From contig NC_057790.1 in assembly GCF_014905175.1 (NCBI RefSeq), positions 21,292,469-21,356,468 of the forward strand: 64,000 bases of DNA, written 5' to 3'. Positions 1 to 14,600 of the stretch are shown here, one piece after another. Within the stretch, counting starts at the first letter, position 1. Every line of letters begins with the position of its first letter. Under the pieces are notes generated by a model that ran no database searches, was not told the DNA's origin, and saw only the letters and a program-made list of their open reading frames with translations. Source of the DNA: Aphidius gifuensis. Taxonomy: Eukaryota; Arthropoda; Insecta; Hymenoptera; Braconidae. The position numbers were made by a program, and so were the translations under genes.

Positions 1-78
1 ATTAGCACCAACAGGTAGATTTCGGCTTTCTTTAAAATAATAACAATTGTTTATTATTAATTAATATCACTAATAAAT

Positions 79-1588
79 TTATGGAAAAAGATCTGAGAAT
101 GGAATATTAATCAAAATATCATTAGCCATTTTTTTAAGACTTTCATTCCAGCTTTTTGCTGCGTATGGTAACATTCCTTGATAAAGTACTTGCCAATATT
201 GGTTGACAAATTCAAGTGCTACCTTAGCTAAAAAAACAAAAAAAAGGAATTTTTAAAATTAAATTATATTCTATCTATTCAGCAGTTTAAAAAAAATTCT
301 AAAAATAAATATTATTGCTTACTTAGAGCTTCATTTCCTCTGAATAAATTTGATGCCCACACTTTCATGCTGCCAACTTCTGGTGTTAATAGTACTTCAT
401 CTAAAATCCATCTGTCATTGACAATAGATCCTTCCATTTGTACTATTGATCTCACATTTTCCATGCTTACATTAAATTGTCCTGATAAAAAAAAAAAATT
501 AATTTATTAAAAATTTATACAAATGTATTGATACTTTGATCAATATGTTAATTTAAAATATTTGCGTTGTCATTTAGCTGTAGTTGCTATTAACACAAGC
601 AAATAAAAATTGCATAAAATTAAATATAATCGTTGTTAAATTACTGGCAATTTAAAATATATTAAAATAATTATTAATAATTCATTTGCAAAGAAAAAAA
701 GTTAATTGAGCTGTTCTTAAGATTACACAACTGTAACATTTTCAAACTATAAAATAGTGCTTATCATATTGAAAAGAACGTAATAGAAAAACAAAAAAAA
801 AACAGATGACATTGCACAGTTGTTAAATGACAGTTAATTTTTCCTTTTTTTTTTTTTAATTTTAATTAAAGATTTAATAAAAAACGTTAAATAATATTTC
901 TTAAATATTTTAATATATATATTAAAATAGAAATTATTATTGTCATTTAATTTTTAAATTTTACAAACCTTTTCCATTGTGTCTAAGTGTACCAATTGAT
1001 CCCTCAGCTTTGTAATCACCTTCTACAAGAACTTTTGGTACTGTAAAATCAATATCCAAACGGAAATGATTTTCACTATGATAAGGTCTAATTGAATGAA
1101 ATTGAATTTTAGCTGCTCCATAAGATTGTACATTTTTAACAACCATTTTACCAGTAACTTCTCCCATTTCAAAATTAAAATGTTCAACTTCAGTTACAAA
1201 TGGATCAAGTACTGGAATCTTGTATTCTGGAATACCTAAAATAATTCAACAAATATAATTAAATAAAAATAGCCAATAACAAAAGAAAACATCACTCGTA
1301 TTAATTTCAATTATTAATAGAAAAAAATATTTACCCCGAACAAGTGTTGGCCAATTTTCCTGGAATGCCAATCTCAAACATGATGAATAATCATTAGAGT
1401 TTTTCGAGCATGTTTTCAAAGCTGATAAAGAAAAAATTCATGTATATATCAATAAACTTTAAACAATGAAATTATTTTTATAGAAAAAAAAATTAAAATA
1501 AAAATTACTTACAAGCTGGAAGTTCAGCATTGACAATTGAAATAACAACACTGACAACAGCAAGTAAAAAAAAACTTCCAAATGCCAT
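79..1588 (-). CDS. takeout / haemolymph juvenile-hormone-binding-like protein
   Basis: Secreted lipid-carrier family (JHBP/takeout), thought to bind hydrophobic ligands such as juvenile hormone in haemolymph. I assembled five exons: 1513-1588, 1335-1421, 969-1235, 323-481 and 79-227, giving 245 residues, a usual length for the family. The start is an ATG followed by a hydrophobic signal peptide of about 20 residues ending in VNA. The mature N-terminus carries the family's two-cysteine motif (LKTC...SSCLR). Exon 3 holds the typical beta-rich core (VKNVQSYGAAKIQFHSIRPY) and the last exon ends in the characteristic IPFSDLFP. For exon 3 I chose the GTTTGT donor at 967-968 rather than GTAAAA at 963-964, because only the former keeps the frame (HNGK then GQFNVSM). 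Which paralog this is, and its ligand, cannot be told. Confidence 0.9.
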
Positions 1589-1695
1589 GATGGCTAGAGA
1601 ATAAATAAAACCACTGGATCAAAATTTAACGTAAAAAAAAAAAAAATTGAATGACTGTTTTAACTAAGATGAAAATCTCCATCGACTGGTAGGCA

Positions 1696-1704
1696 CTTTA
1701 TATA
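1696..1704 (-). promoter_or_regulatory. TATA box for the takeout-like gene
   Basis: The minus strand reads TATATAAAG about 110 bases upstream of the takeout-like ATG, in a locally less AT-rich stretch. With a start site about 30 bases downstream this leaves a 5' leader of about 80 bases. The match to the consensus is good, but function is inferred. Confidence 0.55.
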
Positions 1705-3672
1705 GATTTTCGAGCCCAAGGACATTGTGTCGTGTGCTGCGTTGCAAAATTGCATGTCATTAAACAGAGTATTATCAAGAGAATGGGGGATATCATATTA
1801 ATGGGTAGGAGTAACATCTCACGTTAATTCAAAAGTTTAAATTAAAAAAAAAAGAAATATATAATTGATAATATAATAGTATTTACAATTTTTTTTAAAA
1901 ATACCTTTTTTTATGGATTAAATATATATACTAATTGAAAAAAATAAAAAACGAAATGATATTGAAAATTTTCAAGGTAGAACATAAATTATAAATTTAA
2001 TTTGATAATTATGTCGCAGTGTGAAATTATAATTTTGACCTTGTTGAATTTTATATATTATTTTTAAAAATTTAATATCAATAAAAATTTTATTGAATAG
2101 ACACAAGTCAAGAACAAGTTTTTTTTGTTTATGATATTCTCCTCGATAATTGCTTGTTTATATTTTCAAATTTTTTTACAAATAACAATTTTTTTGTAGA
2201 ATTTTTTTTGTTATATAATTATGGAAATAAAAAAAATAATACATAAATTAATAATTAATTAATATGATATTGAATTTTATAAATAAGTTTATGTGATTTA
2301 GAAAAAAACAAATGATCCTGGTAGAAAAAAAATTTATATATATTTATGTATAATAGTAGTTTAGATAGACTGATATATATTGGTAAAAAAAAAAAAATGG
2401 AGTTGTAGATACTCATAGATTTTATAATAATGTTTATGTTTATATCAACATTCACAATAGATAATTAATGTGTAAATAAATTCACATAATATTACGTTTT
2501 CCGCGTGTATGTGATAAAATATGTGATGAAGGTATGAAGTTGTCGTCCTTGTACATCTCATCAATAACTTTTTATTTTATATAATCAATTTTTCTATTTT
2601 TTAAACAGATATAATAAATAGGTGTTATTTATAACAATGAATCAAATAACAAAAAACTTGTTTGTTTAAATTAAAATGATTAATATTTTTGTTTGTTTTG
2701 AATTTTAAATTTTTTAAAATAATTTTAACAAACTGTTGTTTATTATTCAGATCTATAAAAAAAAATATACCTATATATAAATTTAAGAGTAAATTAAATA
2801 TTTCGACACAATACTAATGCTTGGTTTTTTTTTTTTCAAAAATTTTTTCTATTTGCTGTAATTAAGACGAATTAAAAAGTGGAATGAGTAAGTTATGGCG
2901 CGAAGGATGATAGGACAAGTTTTTTTTGTATGGTAACAAGACGTAAATAAGTGGGACGTACGTTTTGATCGATATATATATATAAACTTTTATTACGATT
3001 GTAGCTAAATAAAGTGTAAAAAAAATTACTGAAAAAATGGCATGCATTTAAACGAGGACAGATTAGCACACACAACATGCTTAATGAATAGTTAACTTTA
3101 AAAAAGTACACAAGTGTTTTTTAGAAATTATAAATAATATATTTTTAATAATATTAAAAAAAAATATTAATTGTTAAAGATATAATATTATTTTAAAATT
3201 ACAAATAAATTTATTTATTAATTATTAGTAATATTAGAATGTTGATATTTACAAATTTATTTAAACAATAAATAATGCTAGATTATTCTAAAAAATAAAT
3301 CAAACAATAGAATGATTTACATCTTGTAATATCAACGCTTGATTATTCAACAAAGGCAACTCGATAATGTCCTTCTGCTACTTTTTCTGTATATAATAAT
3401 TTTAATGGGAATAGAAAATTAAAAAAAAAAAAAACAAATCATTTATTCAAGAGATATCGTACATCTATTGATTGCTCGATGATGCGTATATTTACAAATT
3501 ACAAAAGAATTTAAAATATCAACAAAAGACAGGTCAAGTACAAATTATTTTCTCATAATAATAAAAAGTATTTAAAATATAATAATGACAATGATTTTTT
3601 ACTATTTATATATTTGATTATCTTGAAAATTTATTCCAAAAAATAAAAACCATTTTTCAATTCATTTTATAT
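1705..3672. other. AT-rich intergenic region, no gene recognised
   Basis: About 2 kb of A/T homopolymers and TA repeats. Short open frames here (for example 2255-2455 and 2862-3111) are low-complexity phenylalanine/isoleucine/tyrosine/lysine strings with no domain. I see no RNA gene or mobile element. Confidence 0.6.
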
Positions 3673-5178
3673 TTAAAAATTTATTTGATTGTTATGATTT
3701 AATTTTGTAACAACTAAAAAAGGTGATTTATATTTTGGTTCTTTTAAAATATCTTCAACAGATTGGCTAATAAAAGAAACTAAAATATATAATTTAATAT
3801 TATTCAAACGTTTTCGTGTTAAATTTGCAGCAGATGATATTAATTCAAATGTTATTGACGTGTAGCTGACATTTAAATTTTCAATATCAGGTGAATTTAA
3901 TAATATTTTTTCAATTGAATAATTAGTTATTGCACAATTACCAGAGCAATCAAGATATTTTAAATTTATAAATTTTTGTATTGAATTATCACCGATGAGC
4001 ATACTTCCTCTTTGCATTTTAATATCCAAATAATATAAATTATTTAATTTTGATAATTTAACAATACCTTGATCAGTTATATTACTACAATATGAAAAAC
4101 ATAGGCTTACTAAATTTTGACATTGATTTGAAAGACTTTTAAGAAAATCATCATCAACATCAGATACTTTCATTAAATTAAGATACTTTAAATTTTTAAG
4201 TTGTAATATTAATTCAATACAATAACGATTTTCAAATTTACAATTTATTAGTTTTAAAATTTTTATATTATGTTTTTTACTTATGACTTTCATAAAATTT
4301 AAATTGACAATGTAATCCTCAATTGTAAGACTACATAATAAATTAAATTTTTCAAATATCTGTAAAAAGAAAAAACAAATTATAATTATATTTAAACAAT
4401 TTAATAAGTAAAAAATAAATTAATAATATTTTTTATAAATTACCGGTGATGAAAAGTTAATTATTAAATTGTAATCTGTAATATCAGCTTCTTTATCACC
4501 ACGATGAAATGCAATTGTAGCTGCAGTCTCAGAAATATCTTGAATTTCTTCAAATAAATTATCTGGTATTTCATAAAGATTTCTAATTTCAAGTACCCTT
4601 AGTTTTTTCATATTTGAAAATACACCACGACAATCATTTGCATTGTAAGCCATTAAACCAAGAGACAATTCATCGAGATTTAGACAATTTTCATTGACAA
4701 TTTTTAGTATTCTTGAATCACAAATAGAAGTGATTGATAATTTTTTTAAATGTGGTCCACATCGAAGTAGAATATTTCTTGTATACAACAGCTCTTGAAT
4801 TCTAGACATGTTGAGTGATGGAGGCTTCATTATAACTGCAACTTTTTCATGTTCCCAAGCTTGATTTTTACTCAATTCTCTCCAACGTTTACAGACTAAA
4901 AAATTATTTTAATAATTATTAAATGTAATATTTAAAAACCTTATTATTTTTTTGAAGGATCTTTGTTTTTTTTTTTTTTTACCTGATTCAACTACAATTC
5001 TATCATGTTGATCTAGATACTTGAATATTTTTACAAGCCATTTATCATCAAGCCAATAAATATTTTTTTTCGTATGCAATTCTACCCATACTTGGGTTGT
5101 ATCATTAATATCATTGTAATCGTCCATTCTTTTATATTTTTTTATAAATGATAAACATGATGAATTAGTATTACCCAT
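3673..5178 (-). CDS. F-box / leucine-rich-repeat protein A
   Basis: Likely substrate receptor of an SCF (Skp1-Cul1-F-box) ubiquitin ligase. Three exons, 4983-5178, 4444-4895 and 3673-4359, join in phase to give 444 residues. An F-box lies near residues 38-75 (WLDDKWLVKIFKYL, then VCKRWREL across the first splice). The rest is a run of LRRs with LKYLNL, LYYLDIK and LKYLDCSG motifs. Exon structure (F-box exon ending one base into the Val codon before CKxW, long middle exon, LRR exon) is the same as in the gene at 31741-33125, so the two are paralogs. It lies head to head with the TBC1D20-like gene. Its target is unknown. Confidence 0.8.
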
Positions 5179-6444
5179 TGAAATATTTTAATAAAAATAA
5201 TGTAAAAATTGTCTGAGAAAAAAAACAACAACGTGTCAAAACTGTGACGTGATAAAGGAATTATATTTTTTATTTTATTTTTTAACTATTATCACACACT
5301 TTAACAAAACTAGACTATAAAAAATATTAAAAATAATATTTATTATAAAATTTATAAAAAAAATAAATTAATATATAATATGCTGTGAAAAAAAAAACAA
5401 CAGGTTAACAATATTGTTAGCTAATATATTTATAAACTCACTAATGACCACACAGTTTTTTTTTTTGTTGATAAAAAAAAATAACCGAAACTTGATGATA
5501 ATTTTTTGTCATCATTTCTAAAAATAAACTAATAATAACTTTGAGATTTAGGAGGACAAATAACACCTAATCCTTATCAGTGGTTTTTTTTTTTTTCTTT
5601 TTCTTTTTTTATAAATTTATTTCTGACTATGCAGCTTTTAAAAATGAGTATTGTATTTTATTTTTTTTGTCCTTTTATAAGAAAATAATAAATAGAAAAT
5701 TTTAAAAAAATTAAAGAAGTTAATTGTAGGTCTTTTTTATGCTTTACAATAATTTGTTTATTTTATTTTTTTATCTCATTTAGAGACGGAGAAATTGAAA
5801 GCATAAAAAAAAGAAAATAATCCAGTGTTAAATAATAATTACAAGCATTTATTGTTAATTTATAAAATTAAATAATTAAGACAACTATAAGTTGTTATAA
5901 TTTTTTACTAAAATTGTTTAAAATATCGGTCTATTTTAAGATTTAAAAAACCCATTTTAGTGACATCTCTTATCTTGTAATTGCAAACAAGAAATAATTA
6001 GAGCTGACATCTATTATAATTAAAATAAATCCACAAATGTCAAATACTAAAAATCACGTGATTACAAATTTTCTTTCTTCATTCTATCTTTTTCTTTCTC
6101 ATCATTTTGACATGAGATGCAATGATAAAAAAAAAAACTGACGAAACAAAATAAAAAAAACAGTCAACAATGCCTGTCATAAGAGAAAATAAGTGATAAC
6201 ATAAATTAAAAACAGATTGCAATAACAAATATGTCAAAATTAAAGTTTATTTAAATAACAAAATTATGTGGTAAATAATTCATGAAAAATTATTAACGTT
6301 GACGTTTAACCATCCAACAAAAAATCATGTGTCACTGTTTACTATGAATCATAAATATTTATTAGAAATAACTACGTGTAAAAAATCATTGATTGATAAT
6401 TTAGAAAAATTTACAAAACAATTAATTAATTAATAAATAAAAAA
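5179..6444. other. Divergent promoter region between F-box A and TBC1D20
   Basis: About 1.27 kb between two outward-facing starts, very AT-rich. No TATA box at a convincing distance and no coding signal seen. Confidence 0.5.
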
Positions 6445-8049
6445 ATGGATAAAAATCAAGTATTAAATAATTATTCAAGAGTGCCATTAATGTCACTTGA
6501 TGATTCTGAGCCAGCATGGAATAATGATGATGTGCCATGTATACCAAAATTATCAGAAATAAAACAATCAATAAGTAATGATAAAAATACAATATATGAA
6601 GAAATTAAATTAACTGATAATTATGATGACACTAAAAATTTAAGTCGTTTAGATAAATTAAAAATTAATGTTATACGAGAAAGAGTTACATCAAAATTAT
6701 CATATGGTGATCTTAAATTACTTGGTTGCAGTAACCTTGGTCTTGTTACTGGTAAATATAATATTTAAATTAATTAATAATGTAATAATAAAAAATAATT
6801 ACATCATATTTAATATAAAACAATTATTAATTTTTTTTCTAGATGATATAAGAAAAATTCTTTGGCCTCAATTATTAAGAATTGAAGGAAAAAACATTCC
6901 TAGTATTGATGAATTAAATGATATACATAAAAAAATACAAGATAGTGTTTATCAACAAATTTTAAAAGATGTTGCAAGAAGTGGTGGACATTTACCAGCT
7001 GATGCAAGTGAATTAGAACATGAAAAATTTCAAGATAAACTTGTTAAAATAATATGTTGGGTACTATACAGACATCCAGAATTAAAGTAAGTTTATTATT
7101 TAAATATAATTAAATTTATTTTTTATTATATTAATGATTATTTTAATTACAGTTATTATCAAGGTTACAATGATGTTGCAGCAACAATTCTCATTGTCAT
7201 GGGTTTAGAAAAAGGTCTGTGTATACTTGAAAGGATAACACTTGAATTTTTAGAACGTTTTATGGAGCCAACAATGGAAAGAGTTAATCAAGAATTATTT
7301 TATATATTTGCATTATTAGAAAGAATACATCCAAAACTTTTGGAACATTTAGAAAAGTAATTAAACATTATGTTGCATTAATTATATATCTATTTTTATT
7401 TTACTAATATGTACTTTTTTTTTTGTACTTTTAGTGTTGAATTATTTCCTCATTTTGCTCTTGCTGAATACACAACATGGTATGCTCATAAATACGCTGA
7501 AAATCGTAAATTATTACATCGTTTATTTGATTTTTTTCTTGGTACACAAACTTTAATGCCATTGTATTTGAGTACTGTTATTGTTGCACATAGAGCAACT
7601 GAAATATTTAATACAACACCTGATATGGGACATACACATAAAGTTTTGTGTACAGTAAGTCAATTTATCAATTTGAAATGTTTGATATTAAAATTTAGTT
7701 GATTAATTAACAGCACATTCATGTTTTATTTTTATTTTTACAGCTATCAGATGATTTACCATTTGAAGAACTTTTAATAACAGCTAAAAATTTATACAGA
7801 GATTATCCACCAGATTCAATAAGTAATGATGTTTATGATTATGATCATAAAAGAAAAAGAAAAGAAAAAGAATGGAAAATAAAAGCTGAAAATAATAGAA
7901 TTGAACGTGAAAGATTAAGAAAATTAAAAGTTGCTATTCCACAATCACGTATGCCATATCGTTTACGTAGTTACAGTACAATAACTGTTGTTACAATATT
8001 AGCTATTGGTATTTATGCATTTTTAAAAACTGGTACGAGCATCAACTGA
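6445..8049 (+). CDS. TBC1D20: TBC1 domain family member 20-like Rab GTPase-activating protein
   Basis: GTPase-activating protein of the TBC1D20/Gyp8 type, known in other animals to act on Rab1 (and Rab18 regulation) at the ER. Five exons, 6445-6751, 6843-7086, 7153-7356, 7435-7654 and 7744-8049, give 426 residues. The TBC domain starts near residue 105. The catalytic dual-finger motifs are present: IxxDxxR as ILKDVARS and YxQ as NYYQGYND. Later family landmarks are MEPTMERVN, YTTWYAHKY and LFDFFLGTQTLMPLYL. The C-terminus has one hydrophobic segment (TITVVTILAIGIYAFL) consistent with the ER tail anchor of the family. Start ATG is preceded by AT-rich leader. Confident family call. Confidence 0.92.
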
Positions 8050-8967
8050 CATTAGCTTTATACTTGGCCTATTTATTTATCCTACTATAGCTATCTTTTA
8101 ATTGTTATCCAAAGATACAATTCATTTTAATTGAAACAAGCATTTGAAAATACTTTTTTTTTCTTTTTTATTATATGGTTGATTTATTCATCCAAAAAAA
8201 ATCATAGTCATTTGTTTTTCTACCCTTTTTTTTTTGAATTTATATAAGCTACTTTTTTAAAAAAATAAACAAACATTTTTCCTACGTAATTTCTCTTTTT
8301 TTTTTTTTTATGTCAATATGAAATATTTGTAATGAGTATACACAATGGTTATATAATTAAATTATTATATATATATAAAATTATGTGTATTGTAAAATAA
8401 TATGAAGAATGAATGATTATTTATTGAACTGAAATTAAGATAGTACAATTCACTCAACATTATTGCCAAAGTGCAAGTTGTAATTTATGTTTATCAATAA
8501 AAAAAAAATATATATATATAAAAATAAAATTGAATGTTGCATTTGAACAAGCATCCAAAGAAAGCTGGGGAATATTTGCTAGTAAAAAATAATAATATCT
8601 AGAACTACAAGTAATTTTTGTTAATTATTTTTATTTATTATTATCACAATGGAAGAAAAAAAATTGTTCATTATAATGAATGATTTATTGACAAATGTCA
8701 AAGGAAGAGATATTATTATTGGACTGTCTTAGCACTTATTTGTTTTCTATTATATTTAATTATTTATTTACACAAAACGTAAGACAGATTTTTTAAAATA
8801 AAAAAATTAAACTATGAAAATTATAAAGTGAATAATATTATAAATAAAAAATTGTTTCTCACTGTAAATGAATGTAAAAAAAAATGTAAAATTATTGTTT
8901 TCAGCAAGAAAGAAGATAACGTAATAAATAATATCTCATGGCAAATAAAAAAAAATAAAAAATAAAT
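8050..8967. other. Convergent 3' flanks of TBC1D20 and the PLA2G15-like gene
   Basis: About 0.9 kb of AT-rich sequence where the two transcripts end facing each other. Several AATAAA-like hexamers occur (for example near 8263 and 8493). No gene seen. Confidence 0.5.
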
Positions 8968-10662
8968 CTAATTAGCACTCAAGACAGATTTAATGTACTG
9001 CAAAACATTTGGATTACGTAAAATTTCCATGTGATTTGTATTTGGAAATGGTTGATGATATATTTTTTGTTTTTGTTGATCTTTCCAGTGTAGACAACCC
9101 TCAAGACTTCTTTTATTAACAGTACCATCACCATCACCGTTAATAAGTTGAGGATATCCATCAATTGTAACACCTGGTTTGTAGTACAATCTAATAATTC
9201 AAATTGATAATTAATAAAAAAATAAATAGTTGTATTATTTATTTAATAAGATAATTAATTAAATATTAAATTACTTTTCAACTGTGTTCACAGCAATTCC
9301 ATGTAGACAATGGATTTCAACACCAGGTGCTGAATAATCAGCTTGATATTTTTCAGTATCTTTTCTAAATTCCCAGGCATTTGGTACGTTAATATTTCTA
9401 AAAGAAAAAATTATATAATTTGTAATTTAATTTGATATATATTTTGTTTGTTTAAGCTCACATGAAATAATCTTGAAGATCAAGAAGTGTATAATTTTTT
9501 GTTGCTGTTTCAACAAGTACTTCAGTATTTTTCCAAAAATATTTTGATGGTAAAAGCCATCCTAAACTTGGACTTGTTATTTGTTGATCTTTTAATGTTC
9601 TTTCACGAAGTACATAAGTACCTAAATCATCACCAATTGCAAATACTTTAATTGCTTTAACAGAACCACCCCAAACAGCAGCAAGTGTTATTAATGAATT
9701 TATATATTTATTTTTCCATGCTGTTGTTTGTTGTTGAAGAAATAATAGACACATTGGTCCACCCATGCTGTGAGCAATAAGTGTAACTGGCTCATTATTA
9801 TTCATAGAATATGTTTCTTCAACAAGTGCCTTGAGTTTAATGAAAAATTCTGCATTTTCATCTGTTAAAAAATGAAAAAACAAGAATATATAAATCAATA
9901 AAATAATGGTAAGTAATTTAATGTTGAAATAAAAATTTAATGCATGTAAAATAGCCAACTTAAATGCCGTAACAAGTTATGATGTATTCATACTTGGTGC
10001 TTTTCTAAAGTCATAAGGTGCCCCACGTAGTGATAAATTTCTTACATATCCCAAATCATTGACCAGCATATCACCAATATATCTAAAATATGAACCAGGT
10101 GATGCTTTACTTGGATCTAAATATTCAACAACAAATGGATCACCCCAACCTGGTATTTTAATATCAACACCAGCAGTATTTTTTGTTGTTCTTGTTACAT
10201 TATTATATGTTAATTTCATATTATCAATCTACATAATAACAAAAAACAAATTTTATTAATTAATATTACCTTGTTAAAAAATTTAAATATATTTTAATAC
10301 ATACAAAACAATCGATTATTATTGGAACAAGAAGTTCAAGGTTCAGCCAAATATTAAAATAATCAGTTGATGTTTTTTCACAAAGATAATGAGGTACTGT
10401 TGTTTTATTTATTTTAGCCTCTACTTGACTTCCACCATCTCCTGGAACTTGAATTACAATAACAAAAATTAGTATTTAGATTATTAAAATTATTCTTCGA
10501 ATATAAACAAAATGATTAATGCGTTCGTAGAATTTTGATGATAATAATAATACACATACCAAATATAACTGGTGATTTTTGTTTTCCTTTGAAATGCCAT
10601 AACTGGACATTATCAATGATAAATAGTAAAATAATAATAATTGTAAAAATAAAAATTTTCAT
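8968..10662 (-). CDS. PLA2G15: Group XV phospholipase A2 / LCAT-like acyltransferase
   Basis: Lysosomal phospholipase A/transacylase of the LCAT family. Six exons, 10560-10662, 10305-10447, 9994-10228, 9462-9861, 9275-9397 and 8968-9190, give 408 residues, close to the usual 410. An N-terminal signal peptide is evident (KIFIFTIIIILLFIID). Family blocks in order: VPGDGGSQVEAK, WLNLELLVPIIIDC, YLDPSKASPGSYF, GAPYDFRKAP. The catalytic serine sits in AHSMGG (about residue 191), the aspartate in GDGDGTVN and the histidine in NTNHMEIL near the end. The alternative is another LCAT-family member, but the WLNLELL block and length favour PLA2G15. It is divergent from tud. Confidence 0.93.
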
Positions 10663-11681
10663 ATTTCTTATTAATTATATTTAAATTTAAATTAAATTAT
10701 GTTTATTTTTGATTATAGATTAGAGAGCAAGATAGAAATACAAGTCATAACTTTGATACACTTGGAGGACATTCACAATCAAACTATTGTCTGTCATTCA
10801 GCATCAACTTGACTTGTTGTTGCTTGTTGTTGTTGTACACATATACAACACACCAGTCAAACAAATATCAGCTGATTATTGAACAGTTTTTTTTTTTTCT
10901 GTTTGTTTATTTAATTAATGCATGAGAGAGAAAGAGAAAGAGAGAGAGACAAGTAACACAAATCTCAGTCGCCATTTCTAGCCGGAAATGACGTCACAGT
11001 TTTAACTTTTCCTGGACTTTTTTGGCTATTATGAGCTATTAATAATTCAACCAACTGATCAACAACATTGGTGTCAACATTTTCTTAATATTTATATTTA
11101 AATAAATCTAAAAATATCGAAATTGTAATCAGAGAATTTTTTTTTTCGATTGTCTTTTTTTTTTTTTTCTTTGATGTTATCGACTGTAAGTTATAAAGAA
11201 AACACAATATATACCGTTATTTACTCCTCCCACTACTTTTTGCCATTTTGGTCATACCGATTTCATGGAATTTTGGTCACTTGCATTGATTCATTTTTTC
11301 TTAACGGTCGCATATTTTAACAACCATGGAGTAGCTCTCTCTACAAAAGATTACGTTATAATTATTTAACTATTAATAAATATAAATATATTGTTAAATT
11401 TATATAGTGTCATTATATCTTGGTAAGAAAATAAAATTTATACAAAATATTTCCATCAAATTAAATCATAAAATAAGAAAAAAAAATATATAAAAGTTGT
11501 TGTTCTTTTGTTCTCAGGTTTGTTATTTTTATTATTTTTTTTTTTTTTTTTTGCCTGCCGCCAAAAGCGTGTCTGTGCCCCGTCGTCATTCTGGACAAAT
11601 TACAACATTGAAAATAAATTTATTGGAAAAAAAAAAATAATAACAGCTTGACATTATTTTAATAATATAATATTGTTAAAA
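10663..11681. promoter_or_regulatory. Shared upstream region of PLA2G15-like gene and tud
   Basis: About 1 kb between divergent starts. It holds a GA-rich purine tract at about 10923-10952 (GAGAGA repeats, possible GAGA-factor type sites) and less AT-rich blocks at 10970-11010 and 11560-11600. I see no clear TATA box. Regulatory role is inferred from position. Confidence 0.45.
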
Positions 11682-14600
11682 ATGTCATTAAACATTCCAT
11701 CAGAGACATTCCAATTGTACGTGACTCATGTTGAAGCTGAAGGGCCGTTACTCAAAATATGGGGTCAAAGCAACAAAGAAGAAGCGTCTAGAATTGAAAC
11801 AATAATACATCAAATGAGCGTCCATTTTGATCATGGTATTGGATCAGTTGCACCTGATACATTATTAATTGCAAATACAATATGTTGTGCTTATCATGAA
11901 GATGGTTATTATCGTGCAAGAATATGTCGTGTATTACAACCAACAAATACTGTACTTGTACAATTTATTGATTATGGAAATGTTGAATCAGTACCATTTT
12001 CAAAAATAAGATTACACAATGATACAACTGAAGGTATTAGACTACAAACATTACCAGGTGTTGCAAATGATTTTACATTATCTGATGTATTACCATTTAA
12101 TCATCAATGGGATCCACGTATGGTTGATTATATTAAAAATTCATTACGTTATCATGAATGGCCAGCATGTGTTGTTTCAATTGAAGCTAAAAAACGTTGG
12201 TTAAATTTATATTATCAAGGTAGACGTTATTGTGATCATTTGATATATAGTAAAATGGCTGTACCAGCACAACGTTGTGAAATGATTGAAATTATAAAAT
12301 CATCACCAACTATGAACCATCATCATCATCATGTACAAAATCAATTAGCAAAACCACGTAATCAATTACCAAATAATACCAACAACAATAATAATAATAA
12401 TACATGGAGACAATCTGAATCAGCTACATCATCAAATAAAACAACAACAACCACAACAACAACAGTTATTGAAAAATCATCAAGTATACAACCACAACTT
12501 GTATTTACATCACGTATAATTGATAAAAGTAATCAAGTTTATGTAACTGTATCACATGTTGATGATGGTCCACTTAAATTTTCAATACAATTAAAAGAAA
12601 CACACGATGAGCTTCTTAATCTTATGAAAAAAATAAGTAATTATCAAGCTAAACCATTATCAGAACCACCAGATGCACCAGGTACTGTTTGTCTTGGTAA
12701 ACATTCAAAAGAACATGTATTACGTCGTGCTGTTATAATGGCTGTTATTGATTCACTTGAAGCTAAAGTATTTTATATTGATTATGGTGATAATGAAAAA
12801 TTATCACATTCAGATATATATGAATTACCAGCTGAATTTATAAATCCACCACCATTTTCATTACGTTTTACATTAAGTGATGTACGTAATTTAATTGTTG
12901 ATCAACAAGTAAAAGATTATTTTTCACAAATTGTAAGAAATAAAACTTTATTATTACATGTTAGACCAAGAGAAGATTCAACTCTTATACAATATTGTTG
13001 TTTGTATGATCAAAATGGTAAAAGTATATTAGATATGATTATTGATAAATTTCCTGATTCAATAAATACATGGCCAGAAGCAATAACATTAAGACAATCA
13101 TCACGTGAAAATGTACATGTATCATATGTTGAAGGTTGCAGTAAATTTTATGTACAACTTGATAAAATGTCAAAACATTTAGAAGAAATAACAAAAGATG
13201 TTGCTGAATCAATTAAAACATCACCAAATGTTAAACCTGAACAAATTAAAATTGGTGCAAAATTTTTAGCACAATGTACTGCTGATTCACAATGGTATCG
13301 TGCTAAAATAACAAGTGTACAAAATAATAATAATCAAGTTACAGTACAATATGTTGATTATGGTAATGATGAAACATTACCAATAACATCATTAAGATCA
13401 TTATTATTTAAAAGTAAATCAACAAAAATTCCAGCACTTGCAATACCATGTATACTAAGTGGTTATGAATCAGCACCATTTAATGAAGAAGTTGATTATA
13501 AATTTGAAGAATTGGTACTTGATAAACCATTAAGTGTTGAAGTCATTGAAGAACGTGCAAATAAAAGTAACATTGTTAATTTATATGATATAAGTACAAT
13601 GCCAATTGTTCTTATTTCACCAATGTTGAAAATTACAACATCAACTACAACAACAACAGAAGTATTATCAACAGCTTCTACAAATGGTGATACAACAACT
13701 TTAACTGCTTCTACAACACCAACAGCTACTGTACCAGTTGTGGCTTCTACTGAATTTGCTGTACCTGCTCCTGTAATGACAGCATCACCAGGACGTGGTG
13801 GTCGTGTTCAAAGGTAAATAATTACATTTTATTTATCTATTTTCTTTTAATTCCAACTTGATAAATTCTTTTTTATTTAATTACTGAGAATTTTATTTTC
13901 TTTTATTTTATTGTTATTAAGCTCCCAGATTTTTTTTTTTTTTTTCATTTATAAATGATTATTCAATTGTCTCGTAATTATATTCTACAAATGAAAAAGA
14001 AAAAAAAATGTCTAAATATATCTTGTAATACAGGTCAGGCCTCAAAAAGCAACCTACTTTGGTGCCTCAGCAAAAAGCCAACACAAAAAATACAAAAAAA
14101 AAACGGTAAAGTTTTAACTAGAAAAAAAAAAAAAAAAACAATAATCATTGAGGCTTTTTGTTGCTTGAATTAAAAAAAAATGTCATGACATTAATTTATG
14201 ATAATTACATGTGCACGTTTGCTCATTCATAAGCTTTACTTCATCACTAATATTGTTAAAAAAAAAATATATACAATTAATGTTTAAATAATAATATAAT
14301 TTTAATTTTTTACAGTTATGAAAATGATCTAAATAAATCATTTGAAAATACACCAGCTGATATACCAAAAAAATCATGGAAAGATGAACAAAATGAACAA
14401 CAAAAAAAACCATTTAATCAGCAAAAACAATGGCAAAGTGGTGGACAAGGAAGACAAGGTCAAGAACAACAAACTGATGATAGAAGAGGAAGACGTGATT
14501 CATGGGATAAACAAGGTCAAAATGATGGTGCTAATGATAGAAGAAATTCATGGAGTAAATCATCAGATAGACAAGGTCAATATGATAATAATAATAGAGG

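Noticed and set aside
961..968. GTAAAA donor for takeout exon 3
   Set aside because: It leads to an immediate stop in exon 4; the GTTTGT donor four bases earlier restores the family sequence.
2255..3111. Three short open frames in the AT-rich intergenic region
   Set aside because: They translate to Phe/Ile/Tyr/Lys strings typical of A/T tracts, with no splice or domain support.
13955..14173. Open frame in tud intron 1
   Set aside because: Lysine-rich translation of A-runs; exons 1 and 2 join perfectly in phase without it.
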